Assembly: GCF_900115055.1 (NCBI RefSeq)
Contig: NZ_FOVD01000001.1
Coordinates: 1,178,001-1,242,000 of the forward strand
Length of the DNA stretch: 64,000 nt
Direction of reading: 5' to 3'
Source of the DNA: Chryseobacterium oleae
GTDB taxonomy: Bacteria; Bacteroidota; Bacteroidia; Flavobacteriales; Weeksellaceae
In this document: positions 31,679 through 41,283 of the stretch, in pieces
Layout of the letters: every line of letters begins with the position of its first letter
Numbering within the stretch: the stretch's first letter is position 1
Position numbers and translations under genes: made by a program
The notes under the pieces: generated by a model
What the model was told of the DNA's origin: nothing
Databases searched by the model: none
The model's input: only the letters and a program-made list of their open reading frames with translations

Positions 31679-32407
31679 ATGGAAAATAATCAGGAGCTGA
31701 CCGATCTGCTTGCGCTGGACCTGGGTGTCAATATTGTTAACAGAAGGCCTTATGCCAAGGAAGTTTTTAAATGGCAGGATATGGATCTTCTCCCCCATTC
31801 ATCATCAGACACTTTGCTGTGTGAAATCTTTGAATGGAACGGAAGAAACTGGAGAACTACGGAAAACAACCTTATCGGATTTCTTTTTTCCGGAGATGTT
31901 CTCAGTAAGGTAAAAGAACAGCTGGTGAATACACCGAAACACCCTGCGCTTATTCCGGATTTTGAATTCACAAAAGACAGCATGGTTGAATATGGTCTGT
32001 CGCTGCCTTCGTTATTTAACATCGGAGTCAATGGAAATATCAAAAATGCCACTAACTTTTCAGTGAGAGTTAATGGAGTGACTAAATCAAGAGTCACTAA
32101 TATTGATTCCCCAGGAATTGAAATTTTGAAAAACTATTCCCAGTTTACCCAGGACAAATCCAAAACATACCGAAAGAATATCAAATTCAATTATCTGAGT
32201 ACTTCTCTTTTTTATGCGGAAAGTGTAGAGATTTTTCTTGAAAAAGAATCAGGTGTGGGACTGGACGTCAGTTTCCAGACTACAGACGTGGAAGTAGATG
32301 CTAAAATAGACACGGATACGAAAAAACATTTTGTCTTAAAATATTCCGGAAATCAGGCTCCTTTTGCGGCTAAATTTACCAAAGGAAAAGATTTCAACAT
32401 CATGTAA
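31679..32407 (+). CDS. Uncharacterised protein with possible gasdermin-like fold
   Basis: 242 aa from the ATG at 31679. The frame extends to a TTG at 31610 that would add a hydrophobic segment, but TTG starts are rare here. There is no signal peptide, no TM helix and no enzyme motif. Residues about 85-120 read SGDVLSKVK...LPSLFNIGVNGNI. Alternating-polarity strands follow (NFSVRVNGVTKSRVTNID...IEILKNYSQF, about 125-160). The protein ends in long beta strands (SLFYAESVEIFLEKE, VDAKIDTDTKKHFVLKY) and closes with SGNQAPFAAKFTKGKDF. This order resembles the pore-forming N-domain of bacterial gasdermins, which close with a strand, a G-x-x-P turn and a final strand. It is an unverified impression. 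No protease gene is adjacent. Confidence 0.6.
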   Translation: MENNQELTDLLALDLGVNIVNRRPYAKEVFKWQDMDLLPHSSSDTLLCEIFEWNGRNWRTTENNLIGFLFSGDVLSKVKEQLVNTPKHPALIPDFEFTKDSMVEYGLSLPSLFNIGVNGNIKNATNFSVRVNGVTKSRVTNIDSPGIEILKNYSQFTQDKSKTYRKNIKFNYLSTSLFYAESVEIFLEKESGVGLDVSFQTTDVEVDAKIDTDTKKHFVLKYSGNQAPFAAKFTKGKDFNIM

Positions 32408-32419
32408 AAATTACAGAAA

Positions 32420-32457
32420 AGATGAATCGTGTATTTTAATTGATCCATGATTCATCT
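32420..32457. terminator. Bidirectional hairpin terminator
   Basis: 9-bp stem AGATGAATC / GATTCATCT with a 20-nt loop, T-rich on the plus side. It lies between the convergent genes ending at 32407 and 32480. Confidence 0.65.
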
Positions 32458-32479
32458 CTTTATATTTTTAGAATTCAAT

Positions 32480-33991
32480 CTAATTAACAGGTCCATAAAT
32501 CGTGAAAAATTTATTTTTCTTGATAATTTTCCTTGTTTTTGTTATCTCAACTGTAAACGAACTTTTATAAAACCCTTTATTGTATACTTTGATTTGCTCA
32601 TTATCAATGGCAAATACACTATCCTTCAATTTGAAAAAATCTTTTCTCCAGCTAGGATACTCCACATCCATTTCCCATGAAGCGCGGTTTATATAATTTT
32701 TATAAATCACATCTAAAATAGGTGATCCGGGGAGAAAAATAATATTCTCATATTCCGATCGAATCATTTTTGCTTCTGATAGATATTGATATTCATTCTC
32801 TGAAATCAGCAATCCCGAAACAGTTGGTAGTTTTTTAGTAAAAACATGAGTGGAGGAAAAGATACTTTTTGATTGGTAAGGATACAATAGTCTGTAAAGT
32901 GAAAATACGCCTAAACAAATTATATACATAGGAAAAACCAGTTTTGATCTGTCTATAAATTTATATAGCATAATAAACATAAAGAAAAAAGGAGAATTTG
33001 CTCCCCACGAAATAGAAGCAGACCATCCTAAAAATAGCAGAAAAAATATAAACTTATTCTGGAAATCATATTTTACAAATAAAATAACCACAAGTAAAAA
33101 TACTGAATGTACCCCTTTATATACTCCGTTATTGAAAAAAGGATAGATAATAAGTCCAATAAATATGATCAATACTCCTACTTCTGCATATTTCTTCTTA
33201 ATATCAAGAAAATACAGCAATACTAGAAAATAGAAAAACAATACATTATTCAGTTTAATTTTAAACAAATAGGGAGCAATACCATTTTCATAAAATCCAG
33301 ATGTCATAGAAAAATTAAAAACCTGATTCAAAAAAAGGTGAAAGTTTTTTACAATTTGATAATGATAAACGACAAAAAGAAGAAATATGACAGAAAATAT
33401 GAAAATGATAATATCCTTTTTATGAAATGGCACCTTTTTATAAAAATCTTTTACGATCATCATAAAAATACCCAAGCCAAAAATAAAAAAAGACTGCTTC
33501 GTAAGACAGGCAAAAGCTAAAAAAATCAATGCACTGAATATCCATTTTTTCTTATAAAAATACAATGATATCGTTCCGAAAAATATTCCGTCTATTGTAT
33601 GCCAAGGCAATATAGAAAATGTCCCTAAAAAACAGATCAGTAAAAGAAGACTTACATCACAGCGCACTTTATCAAAAATAATTTTTTGGATAAAGACAGC
33701 GATAATAAGACTTTGAATGACTACAAGGAGCCGGGTAATCAAGATAAAATACGATGTCGTCCCGGGAATGAATTTAAGAAGATAATCCCAAAAGACCAAC
33801 CCCAAAAAAGGTCTTATATAATCAAAATCTTTATAAATAATCTGCCCTTCCTGTAATCTTCCAATCATTGATGGGATAAAACCGAGGTCAAAAAGATCAA
33901 TTGAATAGATGCATATAAAAATGATATATAAAGCTGATAAAAGCAACATGACATTCATCTTTACATTGCTTTTTGTAAATAAAAAAACCAT
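32480..33991 (-). CDS. Polytopic membrane protein, GT-C glycosyltransferase-like
   Basis: 503 aa, about 10-12 TM helices, with a soluble C-terminal tail of about 115 residues. An early loop between TM1 and TM2 reads RLQEGQIIYKDFDYIRPFLG, close to the G-x-x-x-Y-x-D-F motif of GT39/PMT_2-type lipid-linked sugar transferases. In those the Asp is catalytic. It may therefore transfer a sugar from a polyprenyl carrier outside the inner membrane. Codon use is strongly A/T-biased and Phe/Ile/Lys-rich compared with neighbours, and a 690-bp AT-rich gap lies upstream. The start could also be an internal Met (33958). The substrate is unknown. Confidence 0.7.
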   Translation of the reverse strand: MVFLFTKSNVKMNVMLLLSALYIIFICIYSIDLFDLGFIPSMIGRLQEGQIIYKDFDYIRPFLGLVFWDYLLKFIPGTTSYFILITRLLVVIQSLIIAVFIQKIIFDKVRCDVSLLLLICFLGTFSILPWHTIDGIFFGTISLYFYKKKWIFSALIFLAFACLTKQSFFIFGLGIFMMIVKDFYKKVPFHKKDIIIFIFSVIFLLFVVYHYQIVKNFHLFLNQVFNFSMTSGFYENGIAPYLFKIKLNNVLFFYFLVLLYFLDIKKKYAEVGVLIIFIGLIIYPFFNNGVYKGVHSVFLLVVILFVKYDFQNKFIFFLLFLGWSASISWGANSPFFFMFIMLYKFIDRSKLVFPMYIICLGVFSLYRLLYPYQSKSIFSSTHVFTKKLPTVSGLLISENEYQYLSEAKMIRSEYENIIFLPGSPILDVIYKNYINRASWEMDVEYPSWRKDFFKLKDSVFAIDNEQIKVYNKGFYKSSFTVEITKTRKIIKKNKFFTIYGPVN

Positions 33992-34684
33992 AAAAATCTA
34001 TAATTTGAAATCGAGCCAGAACTTATTAATGCTGGCCATGTTAAATTGAAAATGGAATCGTATCAGTAGAGGAATATATTCAGGGGTCTTCACAATAAAT
34101 AGAATTACTAAAGGATAGTTTTACCCTGTCAAAAGTCAAATACCAATTAATAATCGTTTGATTATTATTCATATTTTACTTGACTTAAAATCAGAAAAAA
34201 CGCTTCACGCCTCTCCTGAAAAATAGTTTTTCCCCATTTCTCCGTATTTGTATTATTGTACAATTTTAGAGATTGAAAAAAACATTTCAAAATAGTTTTG
34301 GCAAATAATTTTATTCTAAAAAAAACAGACAACACAGTCAAATTAAAATTATCCGTTAATGTTTTAATTAAACCATTTTTAATTTTATAAAAAAAATAAA
34401 AAATGCATTTAATTGTGTTTTTAGATAAAAAAAACAAAATTAAATTTCATAATCATCAAATTTCATTTCATTTAAATTTTACACGTATACTCTAAATAAA
34501 ACTATTTTTTTTTCACAAACTCCATGCGACCAGAAGGGAGGCAGTCAGAAAATTGAACAAAAAAAAAGACCATTCAGAGAACAGTCTTTATAAATTACTA
34601 AAGATATTTAAAATCAGTATGGGTGGCTGATGATTCCTTTACGTCATTTGCGTAATTATGATCATCATTTTTAATAAAAATTAA
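33992..34684. other. AT-rich gap upstream of membrane protein gene
   Basis: 693 bp, very AT-rich with long A and T runs. The only ORF (34165-34437, minus, 90 codons) is Phe/Lys/Asn/Ile-rich and looks like chance. The hemB terminator lies at 34565-34589. No promoter was confidently seen. Confidence 0.5.
34565..34589 (-). terminator. Terminator downstream of hemB
   Basis: Stem AAAGAC / GTCTTT extended by an inner TTC/GAA pairing. Read on the minus strand, a T-run longer than 8 nt follows. It lies about 95 nt past the hemB stop. Confidence 0.65.
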
Positions 34685-35710
<1,026 letters not shown>

Positions 35711-35735
35711 TTACTACAACTTATATAAAAAACTA

Positions 35736-35766
35736 TTGTATAGAATTGTAGAATTGTTTATTTTTG
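35736..35766 (+). promoter_or_regulatory. Promoter of small T9SS-sorted protein gene
   Basis: TTG (35736-35738), a 20-nt spacer, TATTTTTG (35759-35766). The predicted leader is about 25 nt. It excludes longer in-frame starts upstream, one of which reads back through hemB. Confidence 0.7.
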
Positions 35767-35795
35767 TTTCAATACATTCGAGAAATTATAATTTG

Positions 35796-36146
35796 ATGAA
35801 AAAACTTTTACTTTTATTTATATTTATTGGCGCTTTCGTTGGGTTTTCCAACAATATGCAAGCACAGCTGAGAGAGCCGGGTTCCCCTACACAGAAGTCT
35901 GATGATGGTGTATTGGTAGCTTACCCAAATCCTGCGAAAGATTTCCTTCTGATCAAAGCAAAAGATGCTGCTTTAAAGATCAAAAGTGTTACTTTCTATT
36001 CCATTCTTGGAACACAGGTAGCCAATTATTCTGTCAACATGAACTCCGGAGAGATCAATATTGAAAAATTAAAACCCGGAAAATACTTGATTCGCTATAT
36101 TTTAAGCGATAATACCCAAAAGGTTACGCAAATCGTAAAACAATAA
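35796..36146 (+). CDS. Small secreted protein consisting mainly of a T9SS type A sorting domain
   Basis: 116 aa from the ATG at 35796. Signal peptide to about residue 24 (ending NMQAQ), a short linker (LREPGSPTQKSDDG), then a C-terminal domain of the Por secretion system (about 38-116). Its VLVAYPNPAKDFLLIKA, SILGTQVANY, INIEKLKPGKYLIRY and KVTQIVKQ pattern is diagnostic. These domains normally direct a passenger protein through the type IX system. Here almost no passenger remains, so it is a stand-alone sorting domain. It has its own promoter and terminator. The PorX regulator is encoded 13 kb away. Confidence 0.88.
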   Translation: MKKLLLLFIFIGAFVGFSNNMQAQLREPGSPTQKSDDGVLVAYPNPAKDFLLIKAKDAALKIKSVTFYSILGTQVANYSVNMNSGEINIEKLKPGKYLIRYILSDNTQKVTQIVKQ

Positions 36147-36151
36147 AAATT

Positions 36152-36175
36152 AAATCCTGATAATCATCAGGATTT
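36152..36175 (+). terminator. Intrinsic terminator
   Basis: 9-bp stem AAATCCTGA / TCAGGATTT with a 6-nt loop, then a T-tract. It starts 6 nt after the stop. Confidence 0.85.
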
Positions 36176-36251
36176 TTTCTTTTACATCAATTCTCCCTTA
36201 ATATTTCCGTAAATTTAGGGACTTTTTTATACTCATTATAAAAACAATTGA

Positions 36252-37163
36252 ATGCTTAAAGCTGAACATATCAGAAAGACCTATAGTTCCGGGAAAAAAG
36301 TAGCATTGGATGATTTCAGCATCCATGTACCCCAGGGAAGTATTTATGGTCTTCTAGGTCCGAACGGAGCCGGAAAAACTTCTTTTATCCGTATCATCAA
36401 CCAAATTACCCAGGCAGATTCCGGAGATGTATTCATCAATGGCAACAGGCTTAATCCAACACACATCAGAGATATCGGCTATATGCCTGAAGAAAGAGGT
36501 CTGTACAAAAACATGAGTGTGGGTGATCAGATTCTTTATTTCGGGGAACTGAAAGGAATGACCAAAAATGATGCTTTGAATGAAGCCAAAAAATGGTTTG
36601 AAAAACTGAACATCGACCAGTGGTGGAAAAAGAAACTGTCTGAACTTTCAAAAGGGATGGCACAGAAGATCCAGTTTGTGGTAACCGTTCTTCACCGTCC
36701 TCACCTGTTGATCCTTGATGAACCTTTTTCAGGTTTTGACCCGGTAAATGCCAATTTAATTAAAGACCAGATCATCGATCTTAAAAATAACGGAACTACG
36801 ATTATCCTTTCTACCCACAGAATGGAAAGTGTTGAGGAAATGTGTGATTATGTTGCACTGATCAACAATTCCAAGAAGATTATTGACGGAAGGGTTTTCG
36901 ATGTAAGAGAAAAGTTTAAGAAGAATATTTTTGGGGTTACTCTTTCTGAAGTGGATGAAGCTCAGTTTAACAGCTTCAAAGGCAACCATGAGATTTTTAA
37001 TTTCACCCACGAAAATAACCTCATCTCTTTTGATCTGAAAAATGAAAGCGGGCAGAACGATATCCTTCTGGATCTTGTGAATGTAGGAAAAGTAAGATCA
37101 TTCGACGAAAGAATTCCGAGCATGAATGAAGTGTTTATTAATGCCGTAAGTAATCATTCTTAA
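36252..37163 (+). CDS. ABC transporter ATP-binding protein, NatA-like
   Basis: 303 aa. Walker A is GPNGAGKTS (about 36-44), signature LSKGMAQKIQFVV (about 135), Walker B LLILDEPFSGFDP (about 155) and switch His in LSTHRMESVEEM. After the ATPase core (about 1-215) a C-terminal domain of about 85 residues ends PSMNEVFINAV, as in NatA-type and other drug/sodium exporters. The permease starts 4 nt after its stop, so the two form a two-gene exporter. Substrate (Na+, antibiotic or lipid) is unassigned. Confidence 0.92.
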   Translation: MLKAEHIRKTYSSGKKVALDDFSIHVPQGSIYGLLGPNGAGKTSFIRIINQITQADSGDVFINGNRLNPTHIRDIGYMPEERGLYKNMSVGDQILYFGELKGMTKNDALNEAKKWFEKLNIDQWWKKKLSELSKGMAQKIQFVVTVLHRPHLLILDEPFSGFDPVNANLIKDQIIDLKNNGTTIILSTHRMESVEEMCDYVALINNSKKIIDGRVFDVREKFKKNIFGVTLSEVDEAQFNSFKGNHEIFNFTHENNLISFDLKNESGQNDILLDLVNVGKVRSFDERIPSMNEVFINAVSNHS

Positions 37164-37167
37164 TTTT

Positions 37168-38478
37168 ATGAACAATATTTATTTAATTACAAAAAGGGAA
37201 TTTCTTACGCAGGTTAAGAAAAAATCCTTCATTATATTAACGCTGCTCGCGCCTCTTTTACTGGTTGGTTTTGGAGCCGTAATCGGGTTGATGTTCAAAG
37301 CCAATGAATCTCACAGCATCATTGAAGTTGTAGATAAAAGCGGACTTTTTAAAGACCAGCTGAAATCGAATGACAAACTGAATTATGTATTTGTTTCCGC
37401 AGCAGATGAGAAAGCAAAAATCAACAATCTTAAAGACAATGAATCTCTGGATGGTATTCTGATCCTTCCCGAGCTTAAAGATCATGATTACACCAACCTT
37501 GAAAACAGCACGAGACTTATCGTTAATGCCAAGATGGGCTTTGATACGAAGCAGAAGATCGTTTCGGATATCACAGATGTCATCAAAAAGGAAAAAATCA
37601 AGCAACTTGGCATAGAAGAATCCCAATTAAACAGCCTTGATAAAAGCTTTACTTTAAAAACGATTAATGTTTCCAATAACAATAAGGAAGACTCTGACCT
37701 TGCTTTCGGTGTAAAGAGTGGCCTAAGCATCCTTCTGATGTATGTAACGTTTATGTTCATCATCATTTATGGAGTAAGGGTAATGAGAAGCGTTCTTGAG
37801 GAGAAAAACAACCGAGTGGTAGAGATCATTATTTCATCCGTTAAGCCTTTTGAACTGATGATGGGTAAAATATTAGGCGTAACCCTGGTCGCTCTGACTC
37901 AGTTTCTGATCTGGATCTCAATGTCTGTAGTAGGAGCACTGGTTTTGAATACAGGATTCGCTTCTTTCCAGAAAAATATTCCCGGAGGTAATGAAGCACT
38001 GGCCAGCAAACTGGACATCGCACAGATCGCGACACAGATTTCTCACAGTCTTTTAGAACTGAATTTCCCGCTGATTATTTTTGTATTCATCGTATTCTTC
38101 CTTTTAGGCTATATTTTCTACAGTTCAATTTATGCCGCTATCGGCTCTGCAGTGGATAATGAAACAGAGACGCAGCAATTCACTTTATTTGCGATTTTAC
38201 CTCTTACTTTAGGGATGTATGGAAGTTTTTCACTAATGAACAATCCTGACGGTCCTTTGGGCTTCTGGCTGTCTATCATTCCATTCACTTCACCGGTTGC
38301 TATGATTGCAAGAATACCGTTCGGTGTTCCGGCGTGGCAGATTGCTTTATCTATTGCCTTACTGTTGGGGACTACTATTTTCATGATATTCTTAGCCGGA
38401 AAGATCTACCGGGTAGGGATTCTGATGTATGGAAATAAGGCGACCTTGAAGGAGATCTGGAAATGGATCAGAGGATGA
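37168..38478 (+). CDS. ABC-2 type permease, NatB-like
   Basis: 436 aa. TM1 (about 20-42) is followed by an extracytoplasmic domain of about 150 residues (45-175), then five TM helices (about 178-425). The domain layout and VRVMRSVLEEKNNRVVEIIISSVKPFELMMGKILG are characteristic of ABC-2/NatB permeases. It forms the membrane part of the exporter with the ATPase 4 nt upstream. It is followed by a family B repeat and a bidirectional terminator. Confidence 0.92.
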   Translation: MNNIYLITKREFLTQVKKKSFIILTLLAPLLLVGFGAVIGLMFKANESHSIIEVVDKSGLFKDQLKSNDKLNYVFVSAADEKAKINNLKDNESLDGILILPELKDHDYTNLENSTRLIVNAKMGFDTKQKIVSDITDVIKKEKIKQLGIEESQLNSLDKSFTLKTINVSNNNKEDSDLAFGVKSGLSILLMYVTFMFIIIYGVRVMRSVLEEKNNRVVEIIISSVKPFELMMGKILGVTLVALTQFLIWISMSVVGALVLNTGFASFQKNIPGGNEALASKLDIAQIATQISHSLLELNFPLIIFVFIVFFLLGYIFYSSIYAAIGSAVDNETETQQFTLFAILPLTLGMYGSFSLMNNPDGPLGFWLSIIPFTSPVAMIARIPFGVPAWQIALSIALLLGTTIFMIFLAGKIYRVGILMYGNKATLKEIWKWIRG

Positions 38479-38492
38479 TGGACTAAGGGTTT

Positions 38493-38576
38493 GGAAGCCA
38501 GAAGATGGAGGATGGAAATACTGGAACAGATTCCAGTTGTTCTTTATACCTTCAATAACTTCTCTCTTCCAACTTC
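38493..38576. repeat. MITE-like intergenic element, family B copy 3 (short)
   Basis: The left arm GGAAGCCAGAAGATGGAGGA (38493-38512) and right arm ATAACTTCTCTCTTCCAAC (within 38549-38576) resemble the arms of copies 1 and 2, with only about 25 bp between. CTGGAACAGATTCCAG inside forms a further small hairpin. Confidence 0.55.
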
Positions 38577-38594
38577 ATCACATTATACAAAACA

Positions 38595-38624
38595 AAAATC
38601 CCGGAAATTAATTTCCGGGATTTT
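38595..38624. terminator. Bidirectional intrinsic terminator
   Basis: 14-bp perfect stem AAAATCCCGGAAAT / ATTTCCGGGATTTT, 2-nt loop, A/T tracts on both sides. It separates the NatB gene from the convergent barrel gene. Confidence 0.88.
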
Positions 38625-38647
38625 TTATGTCTGAATAACTTGTTATT

Positions 38648-39325
38648 CTATTTGAAGATATAGCTTAAGCTAAGGCTGATCACCTGCTCAGACTTGCCTT
38701 TGTTAGTACCTCCTATGTCTTTGGCAAGATCAGGATAGGTATCTGAAAGACCAAGGTCATATTTAAGTGCTACTTCCAGCTGTCTTTTGTAGCTATACCC
38801 TATTCCTAATCCAAGGGCGAAATTAAAGCTTGCTGCTTTTCCGCTAACTCCTGCAGGATATTTAGAGTCTGTAACCACATAATCCGGGTCATAATAAGGT
38901 CTTCCTACCGGTGCATTTTTAACATTCTGACTCATCAGGAAGTTAAATCTTGGTCCAATCATTCCAAAGAATTCTGATTCAGCCTCAGAAAAATATCCTT
39001 TAAAATAAATGGGCACACTCAGATAGTTGTTACCATATACTGCATCATAACCGTCTTTTCCTTTAGCATCTTTATCTTTCCCCGTTTCTCCTGCACCATA
39101 GTACACGACCTCCGGCTGTAAATAAAACTGGTTGGATTTTCCGATCGGGATAAGAGCTAAAGCTCCACCCTGAAACGCGTATTTCGGACCAGAAGGATTA
39201 TGGGCATTTCTTACTCTGGAATAGTTACCTCCTGCCGTGACACCAAATCTTGTACTTTTAAAGTCGATCTGGGCGAAAGACAGTGTGGAAAGGGTCAATG
39301 CTGAGGTTAATAAAAGTTTTTTCAT
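38648..39325 (-). CDS. Outer-membrane beta-barrel protein (OMP_b-brl_2, porin-like)
   Basis: 225 aa. Signal peptide MKKLLLTSALTLSTLSFAQ (cleavage after about residue 18), then alternating strands of an eight-stranded barrel: FGVTAGGNYSRV, QFYLQPEVVYYGAGE, YLSVPIYFKGYF, FFGMIGPRFNFL, FNFALGLGIGYSY, LEVALKYDLGL. It ends in ISLSLSYIFK. This is the PF13568-type barrel found in many paralogues in Bacteroidota, with unknown ligand. It starts 22 nt downstream of the sucD stop and may be read through from sucD. Confidence 0.9.
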   Translation of the reverse strand: MKKLLLTSALTLSTLSFAQIDFKSTRFGVTAGGNYSRVRNAHNPSGPKYAFQGGALALIPIGKSNQFYLQPEVVYYGAGETGKDKDAKGKDGYDAVYGNNYLSVPIYFKGYFSEAESEFFGMIGPRFNFLMSQNVKNAPVGRPYYDPDYVVTDSKYPAGVSGKAASFNFALGLGIGYSYKRQLEVALKYDLGLSDTYPDLAKDIGGTNKGKSEQVISLSLSYIFK

Positions 39326-39346
39326 ATGTTTTGTTTTGTATAGCTA

Positions 39347-40219
39347 TTATCCAAGAACTTTAGCAACGGTAACTCCGATATCAGCAGGAGAATCTACTAC
39401 GTTGATTCCGTTCTCTCTCATGATCTGCATTTTAGCCTGAGCAGTATCTTCATCACCTCCTACGATAGCACCAGCGTGTCCCATAGTTCTTCCTTTTGGA
39501 GCAGTTTGTCCAGCGATAAATCCTACAACCGGCTTAGTAGATCCACTAGCTTTGTACCATCTTGCAGCTTCAGCCTCAAGACCACCACCGATTTCACCGA
39601 TCATTACTACTGCTTCAGTTTCAGGGTCGTTGATGAATAATTCAAGAGCTTCTCTTGTCGTAGTTCCGATGATTGGGTCACCACCGATACCAATTGCTGT
39701 AGAAACACCGTAACCTGCTTTTACTACCTGGTCAGCAGCTTCATAAGTAAGGGTACCTGATTTTGAAACGATACCTACTTTACCTTTTTTGAAAACGAAT
39801 CCTGGCATAATACCAATTTTAGCTTCTTCAGAAGTAATGATTCCCGGACAGTTTGGACCGATTAATCTGCAGTCTCTGTCAGCGATGTAAGATTTTACTT
39901 TCACCATATCCGCTACAGGAATACCTTCAGTAATACATACGATAACTTTGATCCCTGCTTCAGCAGCTTCCATGATCGCATCAGCAGCGAATGCAGGTGG
40001 TACGAAAATGATACTTACGTTAGCTCCAGCTTTTTCAACAGCGTCAGCTACTGTATTAAATACAGGTTTTCCTAAGTGCTCAGATCCTCCTTTGCCTGGA
40101 GTTACTCCTCCTACTACGTTGGTTCCGTATTCAATCATCTGACCTGCGTGGAAAGTACCTTCGTTCCCTGTAAATCCTTGTACAATTACTTTAGAATCTT
40201 TGTTTACTAAAATTGACAT
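39347..40219 (-). CDS. sucD: Succinyl-CoA synthetase, alpha subunit
   Basis: 290 aa. Forms succinate and ATP or GTP from succinyl-CoA in the TCA cycle, with the beta subunit SucC, which is not in this window. The CoA-binding Rossmann domain is N-terminal ([20 protein letters not shown], about 13-32). The phosphohistidine is H248 in [11 protein letters not shown], matching the position in the E. coli enzyme. Separation from sucC and location beside the lpx genes is a common Flavobacteriales arrangement. It has its own promoter (40263-40297). Confidence 0.96.
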   Translation of the reverse strand: MSILVNKDSKVIVQGFTGNEGTFHAGQMIEYGTNVVGGVTPGKGGSEHLGKPVFNTVADAVEKAGANVSIIFVPPAFAADAIMEAAEAGIKVIVCITEGIPVADMVKVKSYIADRDCRLIGPNCPGIITSEEAKIGIMPGFVFKKGKVGIVSKSGTLTYEAADQVVKAGYGVSTAIGIGGDPIIGTTTREALELFINDPETEAVVMIGEIGGGLEAEAARWYKASGSTKPVVGFIAGQTAPKGRTMGHAGAIVGGDEDTAQAKMQIMRENGINVVDSPADIGVTVAKVLG

Positions 40220-40262
40220 TTTATTGATGTTTTAATTTATTTAAATATTTTATTAATGCTCA

Positions 40263-40297
40263 CAAATTTACTTATTTTTCTTTGATTTTGGACAAAA
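40263..40297 (-). promoter_or_regulatory. Promoter of sucD
   Basis: Minus strand TTTTG (40297-40293), 22-nt spacer, TAAATTTG (40270-40263). The leader is about 40 nt. It lies between the lpxD-like gene and sucD, so sucD can be expressed independently of the lipid A genes. Confidence 0.72.
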
Positions 40298-40310
40298 CCA
40301 AGAGAATAGT

Positions 40311-41213
40311 TTATTTGAGATTTCTCAGCTTTACTTCTTTTTTCAGATAGCCTTTAAAATCTTCTGCAAACATCCCGATATAGGTGCCTTTTTTAAGATC
40401 TCTGTTCACTCCTGTTTTACCAAGAATGACAGATCCCGCCTCGATTTTGTTGCCGGAAGCGATACCCACTTGGCCCCAAAGGGTCACCTCATCTCCAATT
40501 ACACAGCATCCTGCGATGCCCACCTGGGATGCGATCAGGCATTTTTTTCCGATCACTGTATCATGACCGATCTGGATTTGATTATCCAAAACAGACCCTT
40601 CTCCGATCACCGTAGAATCCGTAACACCCCTATCGATGGTACAGTTGTTTCCGATCTCCACATTGTTTTCGATAATGACATTTCCAACAGAGATCAGACG
40701 GTCAAAATTACCGTTCAGTTTTCTGTAGTAAAATGCATCACCACCCAAAACAGTTCCGGACTGGATGATGACATTATCACCTATTTCAGTTCTGTCACCA
40801 ATCACTACATTAGGAAAGATCAGGCTGTTTTTCCCGATCTTCACATTGTTTCCAATCACTGCGGATGAGTGGATTCTTGTCCCCTCTCCTATTTCAGCAT
40901 CATGAAGTTCTTCCGTGAAATTATATATTCTCGTAAAGTGAGTATTGATCTTATTGAAGTCTCCGAAAGGATCTTCAGAAACCAAAAGGGCTTTTCCTTC
41001 CGGACATTCTACCTTTTTGTCAATAAGGATGATCGTAGCGGCAGAATTCAGCGCTTTATCGTAATATTTCGGATGGTTGACAAAAACAATGTCACCCGGT
41101 TTTACCATGTGAATTTCATTGGTTCCCAATACTTCAAAGTCTTCGGGACCCACAAATTCTGAGCCTATTAATTCGGCAATCGTTTTAAGCTTTTGCGGAG
41201 AGTGGAATCTCAT
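40311..41213 (-). CDS. Second LpxD-like left-handed beta-helix acyltransferase
   Basis: 300 aa. N-terminal LpxD-type uridine-binding-like domain (about 1-95: [38 protein letters not shown]), then hexapeptide repeats (about 105-260) with [12 protein letters not shown], placing a histidine at the LpxD catalytic site. It is a paralogue of lpxD 3 kb away, but shorter at the C-terminus. It may N-acylate a different UDP-amino sugar, or be a redundant LpxD. It sits between efp and sucD on the same strand, 70 nt after efp. Confidence 0.85.
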   Translation of the reverse strand: MRFHSPQKLKTIAELIGSEFVGPEDFEVLGTNEIHMVKPGDIVFVNHPKYYDKALNSAATIILIDKKVECPEGKALLVSEDPFGDFNKINTHFTRIYNFTEELHDAEIGEGTRIHSSAVIGNNVKIGKNSLIFPNVVIGDRTEIGDNVIIQSGTVLGGDAFYYRKLNGNFDRLISVGNVIIENNVEIGNNCTIDRGVTDSTVIGEGSVLDNQIQIGHDTVIGKKCLIASQVGIAGCCVIGDEVTLWGQVGIASGNKIEAGSVILGKTGVNRDLKKGTYIGMFAEDFKGYLKKEVKLRNLK

Positions 41214-41283
41214 AACAATAGATTTTCTTATAAAAACAAAATTCGGACTGCTAGTGCAAACCGAATTTATGTAAATTTTATGA

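Noticed and set aside
34165..34437. Minus-strand 90-codon ORF in the AT-rich gap upstream of the membrane protein gene
   Set aside because: Composition is dominated by Phe, Lys, Asn and Ile as expected for chance reading of AT-rich DNA; no promoter, no recognisable motif.
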